Positions 12,279-12,343 of a stretch of 12,343 bases of DNA are shown here, one piece after another. The notes under the pieces are model-generated. The model saw only the letters and a program-made list of their open reading frames with translations, was not told the origin of the DNA and made no database searches. The stretch is from positions 1 through 12,343 of the forward strand of contig JACCVK010000208.1 in assembly GCA_013698195.1 (NCBI GenBank). The letters run 5' to 3'. Every line of letters begins with the position of its first letter. Position 1 is the stretch's first letter. A program made the translations under genes and the position numbers. The DNA comes from Actinomycetota bacterium (GTDB lineage: Bacteria; Actinomycetota; Thermoleophilia; Gaiellales; Gaiellaceae).

Positions 12279-12343
12279 ATGGCCGAGACCGAGGGCTGGA
12301 ACGTGGTCGACGAGGCGCTCGAGCGCACGTTCTCCTTCGCGAA
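12279..12343 (+). CDS. Pterin-4a-carbinolamine dehydratase (N-terminus only)
   Basis: Only 21 codons are visible before the window ends: MAETEGWNVVDEALERTFSF and the next residue. The block G-W-x-V-V-D-x-x-L-x-R-T-F-x-F matches the first strand pair of 4a-hydroxytetrahydrobiopterin dehydratases (PCD/DCoH), which dehydrate 4a-hydroxy-tetrahydropterin to recycle the cofactor. The catalytic His cluster would lie beyond the window. The stretch before GW is shorter than usual (about 5 residues rather than 15-20), so a later catalytic-core check is needed; no upstream in-frame start was needed to explain the promoter spacing. Functional links to the neighbouring genes are not evident. Confidence 0.65.
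   Translation, partial: MAETEGWNVVDEALERTFSFA

Noticed and set aside
11039..12328. Reverse frame of over 400 codons overlapping the SDR and phosphatidyltransferase genes
   Set aside because: Arg/Ala/Gly/Pro-rich without domain features; it overlaps three genes with good motifs.
1..12343. CRISPR arrays, tRNA/rRNA genes, insertion sequences or phage genes
   Set aside because: No regularly spaced repeats, no tRNA-like cloverleaf or CCA ends, no transposase or integrase motifs were seen.

Overview
GC-rich genomic DNA with strongly G/C-biased third codon positions and frequent GTG starts. Together with the family types seen, this suggests a high-GC actinobacterium-like organism. A member of the Thermoleophilia (Gaiellales or Solirubrobacterales) would fit, but that placement is inference and no marker gene is present. 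The window holds the right-hand part of a cell-surface polysaccharide locus, followed by unrelated housekeeping or redox genes.

Layout. Bases 1-136 hold the N-terminus of a leftward type I phosphodiesterase/alkaline-phosphatase-family gene. A 239-base divergent spacer carries a candidate promoter, two hairpins and a possible 13-codon leader ORF. A rightward operon follows (376-4261): hexapeptide acyltransferase, GT2 glycosyltransferase, Wzx-type flippase and a sulfotransferase. It meets, with one base between the stops, a leftward operon (9392-4263). In transcription order that operon encodes a polyprenyl-phosphate sugar-1-phosphate transferase, an aldo/keto reductase, a membrane-anchored SRPBCC protein, a CelD/BcsL-type GNAT protein and a second sulfotransferase. 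Most junctions in both operons are 4-base GTGA or ATGA overlaps. To the right lie a second aldo/keto reductase (leftward), a divergent SDR oxidoreductase (rightward), a CDP-alcohol phosphatidyltransferase (leftward) and the first codons of a pterin-4a-carbinolamine dehydratase (rightward, cut by the window end).

How the genes work together (inference from families). The sugar transferase loads the first sugar phosphate on undecaprenyl phosphate and GT2 extends it. The acyltransferase, GNAT protein and two sulfotransferases decorate the glycan, and the flippase exports the lipid-linked unit. The likely product is an acylated, sulfated exopolysaccharide or glycolipid. No polymerase, chain-length regulator or PAPS-synthesis gene is visible, so these would have to lie elsewhere, most likely to the left.

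Most notable signals: (1) a short ORF with a good Shine-Dalgarno whose stop overlaps the acyltransferase start and whose body contains a strong hairpin; (2) a similar 13-codon ORF abutting the first gene of the other operon; (3) an aldo/keto reductase whose conserved N-terminus begins at an ATC codon placed 6 bases after a -10-like hexamer; (4) compact divergent promoters on the right that look leaderless.
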